A model generated the notes under the pieces. That model did no database searches. It was given only the letters and a program-made list of their open reading frames with translations, and was not told the origin of the DNA. Both the position numbers and the translations under genes were made by a program. Shown piece after piece: positions 1-7,987 of a stretch of 64,000 nt of DNA. Source of the DNA: Desulfopila aestuarii DSM 18488 (GTDB taxonomy: Bacteria; Desulfobacterota; Desulfobulbia; Desulfobulbales; Desulfocapsaceae); assembly GCA_945863875.1 (NCBI GenBank), contig CAMBBS010000011.1, positions 1 through 64,000 on the forward strand. The letters run 5' to 3'. How positions within the stretch are numbered: position 1 is the stretch's first letter; each line of letters begins with the position of its first letter.

Positions 1-473
1 AGGCATCTGGGCCGGCGCCGTGGCTGACAATAACGCTGGTATTGTCGATAACGCAGCGTCCACAGGCGCCCTGCATCTACGCCATGGCTGATAGGGGTAA
101 AAAGATGCGCTTTTCCGTTTTCACTATCAAATATTATCCATATCATTCACCTGGGTCCGTGTGCTGCACAAATATGTTTCTGGTGGTCTTAAAGATATTA
201 CCGCCCAAAAAGAAAAATCGGGGACAACCAGTTGAATTATTTCAGAATTTCTTAAATATCCACGATGAATTGATCGGTAATGGTCTAAATTTGGAGCTGA
301 CCAGCAACACCTAATCCTGCCAGAGGACATATTCAATAAGGTTTAACAATAAAACTGTACGGAAAAACCTTATGTGCGATTAAAAACTATGAGGCTGCTG
401 CTTTTGTGATTGCCGACTACATGGATTGTAATCGTGATTGACAATCTATGCACAAGCCACTATCATAGGCTCC
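1..473. other. No supported gene
   Basis: I see no convincing gene in this stretch. On the minus strand, bases 76 to 1 read through a short Cys-containing segment (ACGRCVIDN) that could be the start or interior of a protein running off the left edge. An in-frame stop lies just before its only ATG, and no ribosome binding site is visible. The other reading frames look like chance. The region leads into an accessory area full of gene remnants. Confidence 0.4.
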
Positions 474-1658
474 ATGATTACTCGAAAACTCGCTGACAGG
501 TTGGTGCAACTCGCCACATATTATCCCGTTGTAGCAGTGACCGGCCCCAGACAGGCAGGAAAAACCACGCTGTGTCGAGCCACCTTTCCGGATAAGCCCT
601 ATGTATCGCTGGAATCCTTGGATTTCCGCGAGTTCGCCGAGAATGATCCACGGGGATTTTTGATGGAATACCGGCAGGGTGCCGTCCTCGACGAGATCCA
701 GCAGGCACCTGGACTGATAAACTATCTGCAAACGGAAGTCGATGAACATCCAGAGCCAGGCAGATTTATTCTCACCGGCTCACAGCATTTCGGCATATCA
801 CAAATCATTTCCCAGTCCCTCGCCGGACGTTGTGGCCTGCTGACCCTGTTGCCCCCTGATTTTGGTGAACTGCAGGGCTTCTCCGAGGTCCCTGATGATC
901 TTTTCACCCTCCTCTGGCAAGGCGCTTACCCGAGGATCTATGACCAAAACATTCCAGCCCACCAGTGGCTGGCCGACTACATCGCCACCTACGTACAGCG
1001 TGATGTCCGCCAAGTTGTGAATGTCGGTGACTTACTAACCTTTTCCAGCTTTCTCAAACTTTGCGCTGCACGTACCGCGCAGGAGATCAATCTTTCGTCC
1101 CTCGGGGGTGATGCTGGGGTTTCCCACAATACGGCCAAATCCTGGTTATCTATTCTGGAGGCCAGTTATATCATTCACCGGATACCAGCCTGGCAGGTCA
1201 ACATTCGCAAGCAGATAGTGAAGGCGCCCAAGCTTCATTTCTTAGATACCGGGCTGGTCTGCTATCTTCTGCAGATCAGGGAGCCTGGACAACTCAGGTT
1301 GCATCCTCTACGAGGGGCTATTTTTGAAAGCTGGGTGGTTTCTGAGCTTTACAAAGGACTAGCCCATCAAGGCGAGCAGCCGATTCTCCACCATTATCGT
1401 GAAAGTCGAGGGTTGGAAATGGATGTACTCGTGCAACGTGGTGATTGTCTGCATGCCGTCGAGGTCAAATCTGCGGCCACGGCAGCCTCTGATTTTTTTA
1501 AGGGATTTGAACAGCTTGCCGCGAGAATACAGACAGCCAGCCTGTCCCTGCATCTTGATAATGTGGTGGTTTATGGAGGCGAGAAATCGCAGCAACGTTC
1601 AACGGCCCGGCTGCTCAGCTGGTGGGACGTGGGCAAGATTTTGCATCAGGCATTATAG
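474..1658 (+). CDS. AAA-family ATPase with DUF4143 domain
   Basis: This is a member of the large family of stand-alone ATPases with an N-terminal AAA_14 P-loop and a C-terminal DUF4143 domain. The Walker A motif GPRQAGKTT is near residue 24, and the Walker B region reads AVLDEIQQ. A sensor-like LTGSQHF follows. The C-terminal half has the usual winged-helix region (SHNTAKSWLSILEASYIIHRI) and a nuclease-like end with EMDVLV and HAVEVKS, which recall a PD-(D/E)xK fold. The ATG at 474 begins MITRKLADR, as homologues do; an ATG at 438 would add 12 unconserved residues. The length is normal and the frame is open. The cellular role of the family is not settled; members are common in accessory DNA and near toxin-antitoxin genes, which fits the fic remnant next door. 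Confidence 0.85.
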   Translation: MITRKLADRLVQLATYYPVVAVTGPRQAGKTTLCRATFPDKPYVSLESLDFREFAENDPRGFLMEYRQGAVLDEIQQAPGLINYLQTEVDEHPEPGRFILTGSQHFGISQIISQSLAGRCGLLTLLPPDFGELQGFSEVPDDLFTLLWQGAYPRIYDQNIPAHQWLADYIATYVQRDVRQVVNVGDLLTFSSFLKLCAARTAQEINLSSLGGDAGVSHNTAKSWLSILEASYIIHRIPAWQVNIRKQIVKAPKLHFLDTGLVCYLLQIREPGQLRLHPLRGAIFESWVVSELYKGLAHQGEQPILHHYRESRGLEMDVLVQRGDCLHAVEVKSAATAASDFFKGFEQLAARIQTASLSLHLDNVVVYGGEKSQQRSTARLLSWWDVGKILHQAL

Positions 1659-2300
1659 CTGTAACCGGGCAGGCAGATTTTTACCCATGCACACGGAGCT
1701 ATTTCAGGAAGAATCGTAATTCGCGTCTTTCTTCCTGCATCAAACCGCCTTAGAAACTTATCCAGGTTTTCAAGTAGTGGCTGGATATGCCGCCCGACTT
1801 TAACGATTCTTTCACGATGCACACCCGGAATGACTTTTATCTTTTCGCCAGTATCAGGAGTCTCAACCCAGAGCAGTTCTTCCGGCAGCCGTTCACAAAA
1901 TTCCTTATGAATCCATTGGCCATATTCTGATGCAAGAGGACAAAGCGCGGGTGCTTCTCCATCAGCTATCATTTTTTGTACAGCGATATGAGCAACAGCC
2001 TCTTTTTGTAAGGCGCGCTTTTTTTTGCTCGCTCGAATAGTCTTCTGCTATAGCTCGATCAATACCACGGGGATGTGTATCATGGCCTTCGATCAGATTT
2101 GAGGAATAGCCGTTCATAGAGCGAACCAGGTCACCCACAGGCCTCGATACAACAGGATTAAGCATGCCTGCGAAGGAACTCACCTTGGTGGCCAGATCAA
2201 GTGCAAGATCGTTAAGCTCGCTTGCATTTTCCGGTGGGAGCATCGGCACCATCAGCCCAACTGTTTCTGTCATAAAATCACCTGTTTTTGTGCCACTCAC
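1646..2300 (-). pseudogene. Frameshifted, truncated Fic-family protein
   Basis: The first 90 residues match the N-terminal domain of Fic/DOC proteins: the phrase SSNLIEGHDTHP is the family signature that positions the inhibitory and substrate-binding helices. The frame breaks in a run of eight T (2019-2026; A8 on the coding strand). Removing one base restores a reading into the second half, which continues with VQKMIADGEAP, then a HKEFCERLPEELLW region and GVHRERIVKVGRHIQP. The catalytic HPFxxGNGR motif is absent: the sequence loses similarity around 1740 and runs into the 3' end of the ATPase gene. The gene is therefore dead as an AMP-transferase, unless slippage in the A8 run makes a non-catalytic product. 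The loss of the 3' half suggests a deletion junction. Confidence 0.75.
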
Positions 2301-2399
2301 TCTATATTTATAACAAATACTTATGAGTAATTATATACGGACCTCGTAAATGGAGGATGAAAATCAACTTTTTTTTTTTGGACATTTCTTATCGGCTCT

Positions 2400-3510
2400 T
2401 CACCGACCTCTACTGCAAGGAGCTGTCACAAAATCAAACAGGTATTTTCCCTCGTCGTCAACCCGCTGGATCGATTGGTAATCCTCAAGATCGCTTGCAA
2501 CCAATTTAAAACCGGGATGATAATGGAATGGGTGGCGATCATGGAGATGCTCGAAGGTGTTTTCAGACGCCCCCCGGCGGCTGAGGATCGCGGTGGCACA
2601 TTCCTGCGTGTTCATCTCCATGCCGCCGGTCCAGGCAAGTCCACTTGCCCTGCGTCTGCTGGTTTTGTTCCACACAAAGATACGCCTGGGCGTCACATTA
2701 TGCCGATCAGGTTCCGAGTCAACGGTGAGTGTCTTTTCCTCCTCAAAGACTCCGTAGTGCTTGTCATTGAAGACAAACTCCGTGACAAACCTGCTCTCTT
2801 CGAGAGCCGCAAGTTTGCCGGCATCGGCATGTTTTCCCCAAGTCACAAAAGGGGTGCCCTCCTTGACCAGTCTTGCGAAAAAATCCTCCAGTAAAAACCG
2901 TGCCACCCGTTGCCGGGCCGCGCTGTAAAACCACTCCCAGACCTCAGGCCTGCACGGAATCCGCTTTATCCCCAGCACAATCCCGGCTTCGCGCAACCGC
3001 ACATTTTTCAACTGCTCGATGGAGCCGATATTGCCTGCTGTCATCAAGACAAAGACCATGAAAATCCTGCAGGCCGACCCAAAAGAGCCCATCACCAGCT
3101 CAAGCCAATTCCATTGACGGGCCAAGGTCATCATAGACAGAAAAGTCCCGGGGCAACACCTCTTTTCCCTGTCATGCTCCTCTAAAAAGAGCTGCTCAGC
3201 CACCTGCACCCGTTGCTGACCAGAGGAGAAGGAAAAGGTAAGCTGGACTTGCTTGGCCTCCTTCTCCTGGCGCTGTTGTGCCCGGATCTTTGCAACCTCT
3301 GCAGACCTGTTGCCACGGTTGCGCTCCGGCTGATGCACGTGTCTCAACAATGAAAAGCCGCCTGGCCGCTGCATCCGCAAGATCGACTTTCTTGATGAAA
3401 ACCCCTTGCCGGGAGAGGATGAATGGCACGCTTGCCCCGCCGGTCAAGGACTTCCAAATTCAGCCCCAGGCCAAGCTCAAATGGAACCTTCTCTTGCTTT
3501 TGTCCATAAA
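2400..3510 (-). pseudogene. Degenerate transposase-like gene
   Basis: A 326-residue open stretch (2400-3380) carries the middle of what looks like a transposase-type protein repeated in anaerobic Deltaproteobacteria. I base this on general resemblance and cannot name the IS family. The 5' part is split over three frames. One frame reads ELGLGLNLEVLDRRGKRAI; it shifts in a G-run near 3405 to VFIKKVDLADAAARRLFIVE, and shifts again near 3340 into the long frame (VHQPERNRGNRSAEVAKI). The 3' end stops after FDFVTAPCSRGR, short of what I would expect. At least two frameshifts and a truncation make it non-functional. It sits directly upstream of, and pointing away from, an IS200-type element. Confidence 0.5.
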
Positions 3511-3598
3511 ATCAACCCTTTGATTTTGACATTCTCTCCGGCCGGTTGCCGGAACAATTACTGCTGATCTTGTTTGACCTTCAGTCCCTGGTTAAATG

Positions 3599-4097
3599 CC
3601 TTGCATATCTTCGCAAGGTAAATTACACTTTGGTCTATGGAGACAAAAAACGAGATTCGAACAGGAAGACATTGCCTTTTCAATATGCACGTCCATCTGG
3701 TGTTTGTGACCAAATACCGGAAAAAGGTGTTGGATGGAAAAGCGATCGAAATACTCCGGGAATCTTTTGCCGGGATCTGCCGGAAGTCTGCAGCTGAACT
3801 GATCGAGATGAACGGAGAAGAGGACCATGTTCATCTGCTCGTTTTTTATCCGCCCAAGGTGGCCGTCTCTGCCCTGGTGAACAGTCTGAAAGGCGCTTCG
3901 TCCAGGATATTGAGGAAGCGTTATCCCGGGATAGCCGAAAGGTATTACAAAGATGTTCTGTGGAGTCCGAGCTACTTTGCGGCTTCCTGCGGCGGTGCGC
4001 CGATCTCCATTATCCGCCACTATGTCGAACAGCAACAGACACCGGAGTAACAGCTTACGCCTTGTCGCCCGGTCCTTGAGGTCGGGGATACAAGGCG
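3599..4097 (+). mobile_element. IS200-type insertion sequence
   Basis: A single Y1-transposase gene lies between two imperfectly related hairpins, as in the IS200 group of the IS200/IS605 family. The left hairpin is CCTTGC/GCAAGG at 3599-3604 and 3613-3618. The right hairpin is CGCCTTGT/ACAAGGCG at 4058-4065 and 4090-4097, a perfect 8-bp stem. There is no tnpB or omega-RNA region. Exact cleavage sites cannot be fixed by eye, since these elements leave no target duplication, so the true ends may lie tens of bases outside the hairpins. Confidence 0.7.
3637..4050 (+). CDS. tnpA: IS200/IS605-family transposase TnpA
   Basis: This is the single-strand transposase of the Y1 HUH family, which cuts and rejoins subterminal hairpin DNA through a phosphotyrosine link. 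The 137-residue length is normal. The fold markers are in place: HLVFVTKYRKK near the start, the HUH motif in EDHVHLLV, and the catalytic Tyr in IIRHYVEQQ near the C terminus. It has no frameshift or internal stop and is flanked by end hairpins, so it may still be active. A long tail seen in some relatives is absent. Confidence 0.9.
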   Translation: METKNEIRTGRHCLFNMHVHLVFVTKYRKKVLDGKAIEILRESFAGICRKSAAELIEMNGEEDHVHLLVFYPPKVAVSALVNSLKGASSRILRKRYPGIAERYYKDVLWSPSYFAASCGGAPISIIRHYVEQQQTPE

Positions 4098-4141
4098 CGT
4101 TTTTGGTAAGTGGTTTTCGTTTTTAATTGCAAACAGAAACT

Positions 4142-4176
4142 CCTACCCGCCCCACACTAATTTTTCAGGGGGTAGG
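4142..4176. terminator. Stem-loop downstream of GerMN gene
   Basis: CCTACCC at 4142-4148 pairs with GGGTAGG at 4170-4176. The structure lies just past the stop codon of the minus-strand GerMN lipoprotein gene. The T tract after it on that strand is poor, so termination is only a suggestion. Confidence 0.3.
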
Positions 4177-4184
4177 TGTCTCAC

Positions 4185-4784
4185 TTACATTGACACGGAG
4201 GGCAGGGCACAATTGTCATTGGTTTGATCGCACTCGAGTTCCATCCAGTCATAAAAGACTCTTGGCTGCCCGTCGATTGCGAAGATGATCCGCTCGATGG
4301 CCGGAAACTGCCCCAGAGTTCTCTGGATCTGTGTAAAAAACTCCGCCCTTCCACAGCTGGAAGTGGCACCCGTAAGCTCCTGGCGTCTATCGTGCAGGTC
4401 GACATAAGCGGTTCCGGACCTGATCTTCAGTCGTTTCAACAACCCTGCAGTGCGTACGGAAAAGAAGGATCTATAGCCCTGGGAGCGCTCCTCAGCTGTT
4501 GGTCCTCTAAACAAGGCCTCAAGCGCAGCGGCAGCCACATTGGTGATCGACGATGAGGATCTCGGAACCGGGAATACCGCATCGCATACCATCGTGTTTT
4601 TCGCCAAATCGTCGTTATTGAAATAGACGATGAATCGGCTGAAGGGTTGATCCTTAGGCGGTGACAGGGTCGCAGAACAACCGCATATGGCAATCAGGAC
4701 GATGATGACGGAGACCAGAAGGAAAAGCGTCTTTCTGACCCCTGCGGCATGTTTTCGAAAAGTGGGTTTGCCTAATCTGTGCAT
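4185..4784 (-). CDS. GerMN-domain lipoprotein
   Basis: An exported lipoprotein with one GerMN domain. A basic N terminus is followed by a hydrophobic stretch (LFLLVSVIIVLIAI) and a lipobox ending at Cys in AICGC, near residue 36. The GerMN pattern then follows: FIVYFNNDD, AALEALFRGPTAEE, a GTAYVDLH strand and FPAIERIIFAIDGQP. GerMN domains occur in the Bacillus spore protein GerM and in many Gram-negative lipoproteins, and are thought to bind cell-wall material. The neighbouring gene is an amidase-like protein on the same strand 80 bp upstream, which suggests a shared cell-wall role. The reader should take the domain call as good and the function as open. Confidence 0.75.
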   Translation of the reverse strand: MHRLGKPTFRKHAAGVRKTLFLLVSVIIVLIAICGCSATLSPPKDQPFSRFIVYFNNDDLAKNTMVCDAVFPVPRSSSSITNVAAAALEALFRGPTAEERSQGYRSFFSVRTAGLLKRLKIRSGTAYVDLHDRRQELTGATSSCGRAEFFTQIQRTLGQFPAIERIIFAIDGQPRVFYDWMELECDQTNDNCALPSVSM

Positions 4785-4864
4785 ACAGACCTGATTAACC
4801 TCTCGGGGCAGAAGGCACTTTGCCCGTCCGTTCGCAAAGCACGCACCAGTCTCAACACAGATTT

Positions 4865-5554
4865 TTATTCAGGGATGTTCAATAAACCGCGTTCGGGATC
4901 CCAAACGACCAGGGCATCCTCATCCACCTCGGTCTCAAACAAAACATTGTCGCCGTGAATCACGCGGATTGTCCTGGCCATACCGGCCTGATTGAGAGCC
5001 TCCAACATAACCGCCGCTTTGTTCAGTATCTTCTCAGCGTAGTCTGCCTCGCTACCGCCCCCTGCCAGATCAGCACCACGATCGTTCGGGTTGCTTTCCT
5101 TGTACTTGTGACCAACGCTGAAGGCGATCAGCCCGCCATTCGGGAAAAACCGGTGAATGCTCTCGACGAGGATTTGCGCCAGATCGGTTTGCCCTCGGTC
5201 ACTACGGATAATATCCGCATGCTGAGGATTGCTCGCGAACAGTGGCTCAAGCAGAATGGCCGGCATCTTGGTATGCTTCAAGTTGCCGTCACCTCGGCCG
5301 TTCCAACCACCGACCAGTATACCGTTGTCGCCCCCGACCGTAGTTCCGAAAAATCTGGCAACTGCCCTGGCGTACCAACGACCCCAGTTCTTGCTGGTGG
5401 GCGATGCATTCGAACCCGTCACTACAACCGCGTAGCTGGCGGTGCTGGAAGAACTGCTGTTAAAGTGATGTTCGACATAGGCAACCGCTTTGTCCGTGTT
5501 CGCCTTGCTTTGACGTGCTGAGTAATTGCCCTTATAGAAATTGACCTTGTACAT
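4865..5554 (-). CDS. Amidase_3-like protein with permuted motif order
   Basis: A 229-residue protein carrying every hallmark of zinc N-acetylmuramoyl-L-alanine amidases (Amidase_3), but in rotated order. Residues 12-32 resemble the second half of the fold (an R...AN segment leading to VEHHFN, with the third zinc His at 29/30), followed by the catalytic-Glu segment MPAILLEPLFASNP (E103). The segment that normally opens the domain comes after this: FSVGHKYK (H149, first zinc ligand), DRGA and GGSEADYA (E169, second ligand). About 40 further residues follow. There is no signal peptide. The start has a strong AAAGGAGG site 7 bases upstream. It could act on peptidoglycan after lysis or in a phage-like context, but the substrate is unknown. 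Confidence 0.6.
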   Translation of the reverse strand: MYKVNFYKGNYSARQSKANTDKAVAYVEHHFNSSSSSTASYAVVVTGSNASPTSKNWGRWYARAVARFFGTTVGGDNGILVGGWNGRGDGNLKHTKMPAILLEPLFASNPQHADIIRSDRGQTDLAQILVESIHRFFPNGGLIAFSVGHKYKESNPNDRGADLAGGGSEADYAEKILNKAAVMLEALNQAGMARTIRVIHGDNVLFETEVDEDALVVWDPERGLLNIPE

Positions 5555-5948
5555 GCTGAACCTCCTTTAAAAATGCGTGAGCGTGACCAATGCTGTCTGC
5601 ATTTTCCGTTTCGACCGGAGAAAAGCATCCTTTATCTGAGATGGTTGGGGGAGTTAAACACTACCTAAGTGTAGATTAAGCAATGTTTCTTTGTTTGTAC
5701 AGTCTTGGAAAATCCTTTTATGGTCAGAGGAAAATTTACTGCCTCTAACATGAAATGGTTGTTTAAGCGGAATGTATTTGACAAATTTTGGCTGGATAAT
5801 CCTCCTTTAACGATCAGTAAAAACCCATCACTTATCGCCCATGATTCCCACTTTTACGGGAATGTCCGAATCGGATTCGGACATTGTTTCCCTACAACGG
5901 GAAGCATAGCCGCATGTCACGCGGCACGGTGATGGACATAAGAGGGGA
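5555..5948. other. Gene-free stretch with 25-bp perfect inverted repeat
   Basis: No gene is supported here. The one notable element is a perfect palindrome at 5861-5885 with 12-bp arms around a single G (half-site AATGTCCGAATC). It lies 64 bases before a truncated gene fragment and could be an operator, a terminator lacking a T tract, or a recombination site. The remaining open frames lack ribosome binding sites and protein-like composition. Confidence 0.45.
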
Positions 5949-6215
5949 ATGCCAGTGAAGCCGAACGCCTTTATCGCTATGTCGTTCGGCAGCAAACCGG
6001 GGCCGATGGGGCAAGTAATCAATTTCAATCGGATCTACAGCGAACTTATAAAACCCGCGTTGCAAGCCACGAGGCTCGAAGGCTTTCGCGCCGAAGAAGA
6101 GGAACAGGCGGGCGACACTTGCCAGGGGCATCCAGCGCCTGACCGAGATGGTCAAAAAACCTCTTCGGCTCAGGCTGGCAGGAGCTTTAAATCAGGTTAC
6201 AGAAATACAGGATGA
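5949..6215 (+). pseudogene. Fragment of a DUF4071/TPR-type protein
   Basis: The first 50 residues (FIAMSFGSKPGPMGQVINF ... LIKPALQATRLEGFRAEEEE) look like the N-terminal domain found in some large tetratricopeptide or signalling proteins, where an AFVAMPFG-type opening is followed by an acidic FRADEE segment. After QAG the similarity is lost and the rest (from DTCQGHPAPD) is low in hydrophobic residues, as expected for an out-of-frame read. Another frame at 6114 reads LARGIQRLTEMV, which suggests a deletion or frameshift joined two separated parts. I treat it as a remnant. Confidence 0.45.
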
Positions 6216-6506
6216 GTGCGGAGAACTGAAATTTTCTGTTGCGACTGAAATCTGGTTTTTGATTACCATTTCGTTCGAGAAAATTTTTTGCCCCGTCAAC
6301 GATAACCGGCCCGATGAACTTTTACCGCCTTCGTCACCTCAGGGCAGGGAATCAATCGGCTATAAACTGATGTAAATGGAATTATCTGCTGCAGAGAAAT
6401 ATCGGCTATCTCTGTGTCGGCCTGACAATTATTACGTTATAGGCCCACCGTCCCGAAAAGCGGTTCCTGATAACTCCCGGTTTCAATCCAAGTTACAGCC
6501 TCGAAC

Positions 6507-6818
6507 ATGGAAAAAATCCATCGAAAACCCAACCTCTACGAAATCAACCATCTGCGTCTAAACAAGGCGAAAGGCAGCTGGACCTGGCTTGCTGATGTGT
6601 ATGGACTCGCCCTTTGCCTGCTCGCTCTTTCCGGCTTACCGATGATCTGGGGCAAACAAAAAAAAAGCAATGCATCTTTCTTACGGCTTTGGGTTTTCTC
6701 ACTCCCCCCCCTTCTACTTGTTCAACACGCCATAGATAAAATATTTCTCACCGAGGATCCAATCCAACTTGAATATATAAATATTATTGCTATCATTGAA
6801 CGAAGTATATCAATATAA
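6507..6818 (+). CDS. PepSY-associated membrane protein, C-terminal part
   Basis: The 103-residue product has the end of a PepSY-associated transmembrane protein: a NLYEINHLRLNKAKG segment, then a hydrophobic helix (LADVYGLALCLLALSGLPM) and a second one (LWVFSLPPLLLV). Relatives are about twice as long and begin with another helix and a periplasmic part, which I do not see upstream. It is either a small stand-alone two-helix protein or, more likely given the decayed surroundings, a 5'-truncated gene. No clear ribosome binding site precedes the ATG. Confidence 0.45.
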   Translation: MEKIHRKPNLYEINHLRLNKAKGSWTWLADVYGLALCLLALSGLPMIWGKQKKSNASFLRLWVFSLPPLLLVQHAIDKIFLTEDPIQLEYINIIAIIERSISI

Positions 6819-7112
6819 CAGGCTGTTTTCGGGTTATTTATCTTTATTTATTCAAAGCGGCAATGGAGGACTGCCAAGGGGTCTGGTTTGCTTTTGACTA
6901 ACTAAAATTTAAATCTAAGAGCTAACTTGACCATGGAATCCTGAGAGATGAAGCCTTGAAGTGGTTTGACAGAAGACTAAACCACTGGCGCCAACATCAC
7001 TTTGGGACCTTTACTATTATTCTTAAGCAGTCGAATAACGGCATCGGTTACTGTGGCGTCGAATCTCGTTTAATTGCACTTTGCCCCCACAACCTTCGCA
7101 GAGAATACGAAA

Positions 7113-7304
7113 ATGAAAAAAATGGAAAATTGTGCAAAATGTCGCTTTCGGGCAACGTATGATAAAAACCCCAAATCGCTTTTAGGGCGAATTTGGCGCT
7201 GGCATATCAATTTTTGTCCCGGCTGGAAAGGCTATTTCACTTCTCTTTCTTCGGAAGAAAAGGCGAAACTCGCCGAACAATACAAATTCGAGAAATACCG
7301 ATAA
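7113..7304 (+). CDS. Small basic Cys-containing protein
   Basis: A 63-residue protein that begins MKKMENCAKCRFRATYD. It has a CAKC pair near the N terminus, an aromatic core (GRIWRWHINFCPGWKGYF) and a charged helical end (SSEEKAKLAEQY). This composition is far from random and resembles a small conserved protein, though I cannot name the family. The Cys pair and third Cys could bind a metal. An ATG at 7122 is an alternative start. A GC-rich palindrome starts 5 bases after the stop codon. Confidence 0.55.
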   Translation: MKKMENCAKCRFRATYDKNPKSLLGRIWRWHINFCPGWKGYFTSLSSEEKAKLAEQYKFEKYR

Positions 7305-7308
7305 GCTC

Positions 7309-7326
7309 ATCAGGGCCGGCCCTGAT
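7309..7326 (+). terminator. Palindrome after small Cys protein
   Basis: A perfect 18-bp palindrome (half-site ATCAGGGCC) lies just after the stop at 7304, with a T5 stretch at 7334-7338. It may end the transcript of the small protein, although the T tract is displaced from the stem. Confidence 0.35.
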
Positions 7327-7360
7327 AGACTGTGTTTTTGGTAATTTCAAACATGGATTA

Positions 7361-7822
7361 ATGAAGATGAATGAACAGAAATTGATAGAAAAGCTGCGCT
7401 TAATCGAAGCGCTGTTCTCGGGGGCCACCACAAAAGGTGAAGAAGTTGCCGCGGAACTGGCCAGGGAACGGATACTCGAACGACTGCGGCTTACGGAAAA
7501 AGAAGAGCCCCTGATTGAATATCGATTTACCATGTCGGATATGTGGACACGTAAAGTGTTCGTGGCTTTGCTCAGGCGCTACGGCATTAAACCATACCGC
7601 TACAGTCGGCAACGGTATACCACGGTAATGGCTCGGGTATCGAAAAAGTTTGTCGACGAGACCTTGTGGCCGGAATTTCAAGAGATTTCCGAAACGCTCA
7701 AAGTTTATCTCTCGGAAATTACCGAACGGGTGGTCACCCAGGTCATTCATCAGGATAGTTCCGAGGCAGAGGTTGTCAAAGAACCAGCCCTGATTGGGTC
7801 TGGCAATGTTGATGGAACCTGA
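7361..7822 (+). CDS. Conserved hypothetical protein
   Basis: A soluble 153-residue protein without a signal peptide. The N-terminal 50 residues are a charged helix (LIEKLRLIEALFSGATTKGEE ...). The core contains RKVFVALLRRYGIKPYRYSRQRYTT and a second part, FVDETLWPEFQEISETLKVYLSEIT. I recognise the core as a common uncharacterised bacterial family, but no function is known to me. The start at 7361 is preferred over an upstream one at 7193, because that one overlaps the preceding gene. Its 3' end overlaps a very basic 45-residue frame by 11 bases, so the two are probably translated together. Confidence 0.7.
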   Translation: MKMNEQKLIEKLRLIEALFSGATTKGEEVAAELARERILERLRLTEKEEPLIEYRFTMSDMWTRKVFVALLRRYGIKPYRYSRQRYTTVMARVSKKFVDETLWPEFQEISETLKVYLSEITERVVTQVIHQDSSEAEVVKEPALIGSGNVDGT

Positions 7823-7949
7823 TGCGTCGCCTTCAACGGCGCCTTCAATTGCGGAGCAGCCGGATCAAAAAACAGGTGCGTCCGACAAAAGACCGCAAAA
7901 CAAGAGACGGAAAAAGAAGAGACAAAACAGAAGAAAGAAAAAACGTTGA
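7812..7949 (+). CDS. Very basic 45-residue peptide
   Basis: An ATG at 7812 opens a 45-codon frame that overlaps the end of the previous gene by 11 bases. The first half is Pro/Ser/Ala-rich (PDASPSTAPSIAEQPDQ). The last 20 residues are almost all Lys and Arg (KRRKKKRQNRRKKKR) and end at TGA 7947. Such a tail would bind nucleic acid or acidic protein. The overlap argues for translational coupling to the upstream conserved gene. The coding call rests on composition and position only; A-rich DNA can also give such a frame by chance. Confidence 0.5.
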   Translation: MEPDASPSTAPSIAEQPDQKTGASDKRPQNKRRKKKRQNRRKKKR

Positions 7950-7987
7950 AATGACGGTACGCACATACACAGCAAGGAGATAAAACA

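Noticed and set aside
1-76. Minus-strand segment with an ACGRC motif at the left edge
   Set aside because: Too short, has a stop directly upstream and no ribosome site; it cannot be assigned without sequence beyond the window.
3640-3665. tRNA T-arm-like sequence (GTTCGAATC on the minus strand)
   Set aside because: It falls inside the tnpA start region, and no acceptor stem or anticodon arm can be folded around it.
3599-4097. Possible IS605 with tnpB or guide RNA
   Set aside because: Only a Y1 transposase is present. No RuvC-like gene or extended 3' region is found before the next gene.
5705-5932. 75-codon plus-strand frame
   Set aside because: No ribosome site, no family resemblance, and it reads through the 25-bp palindrome.
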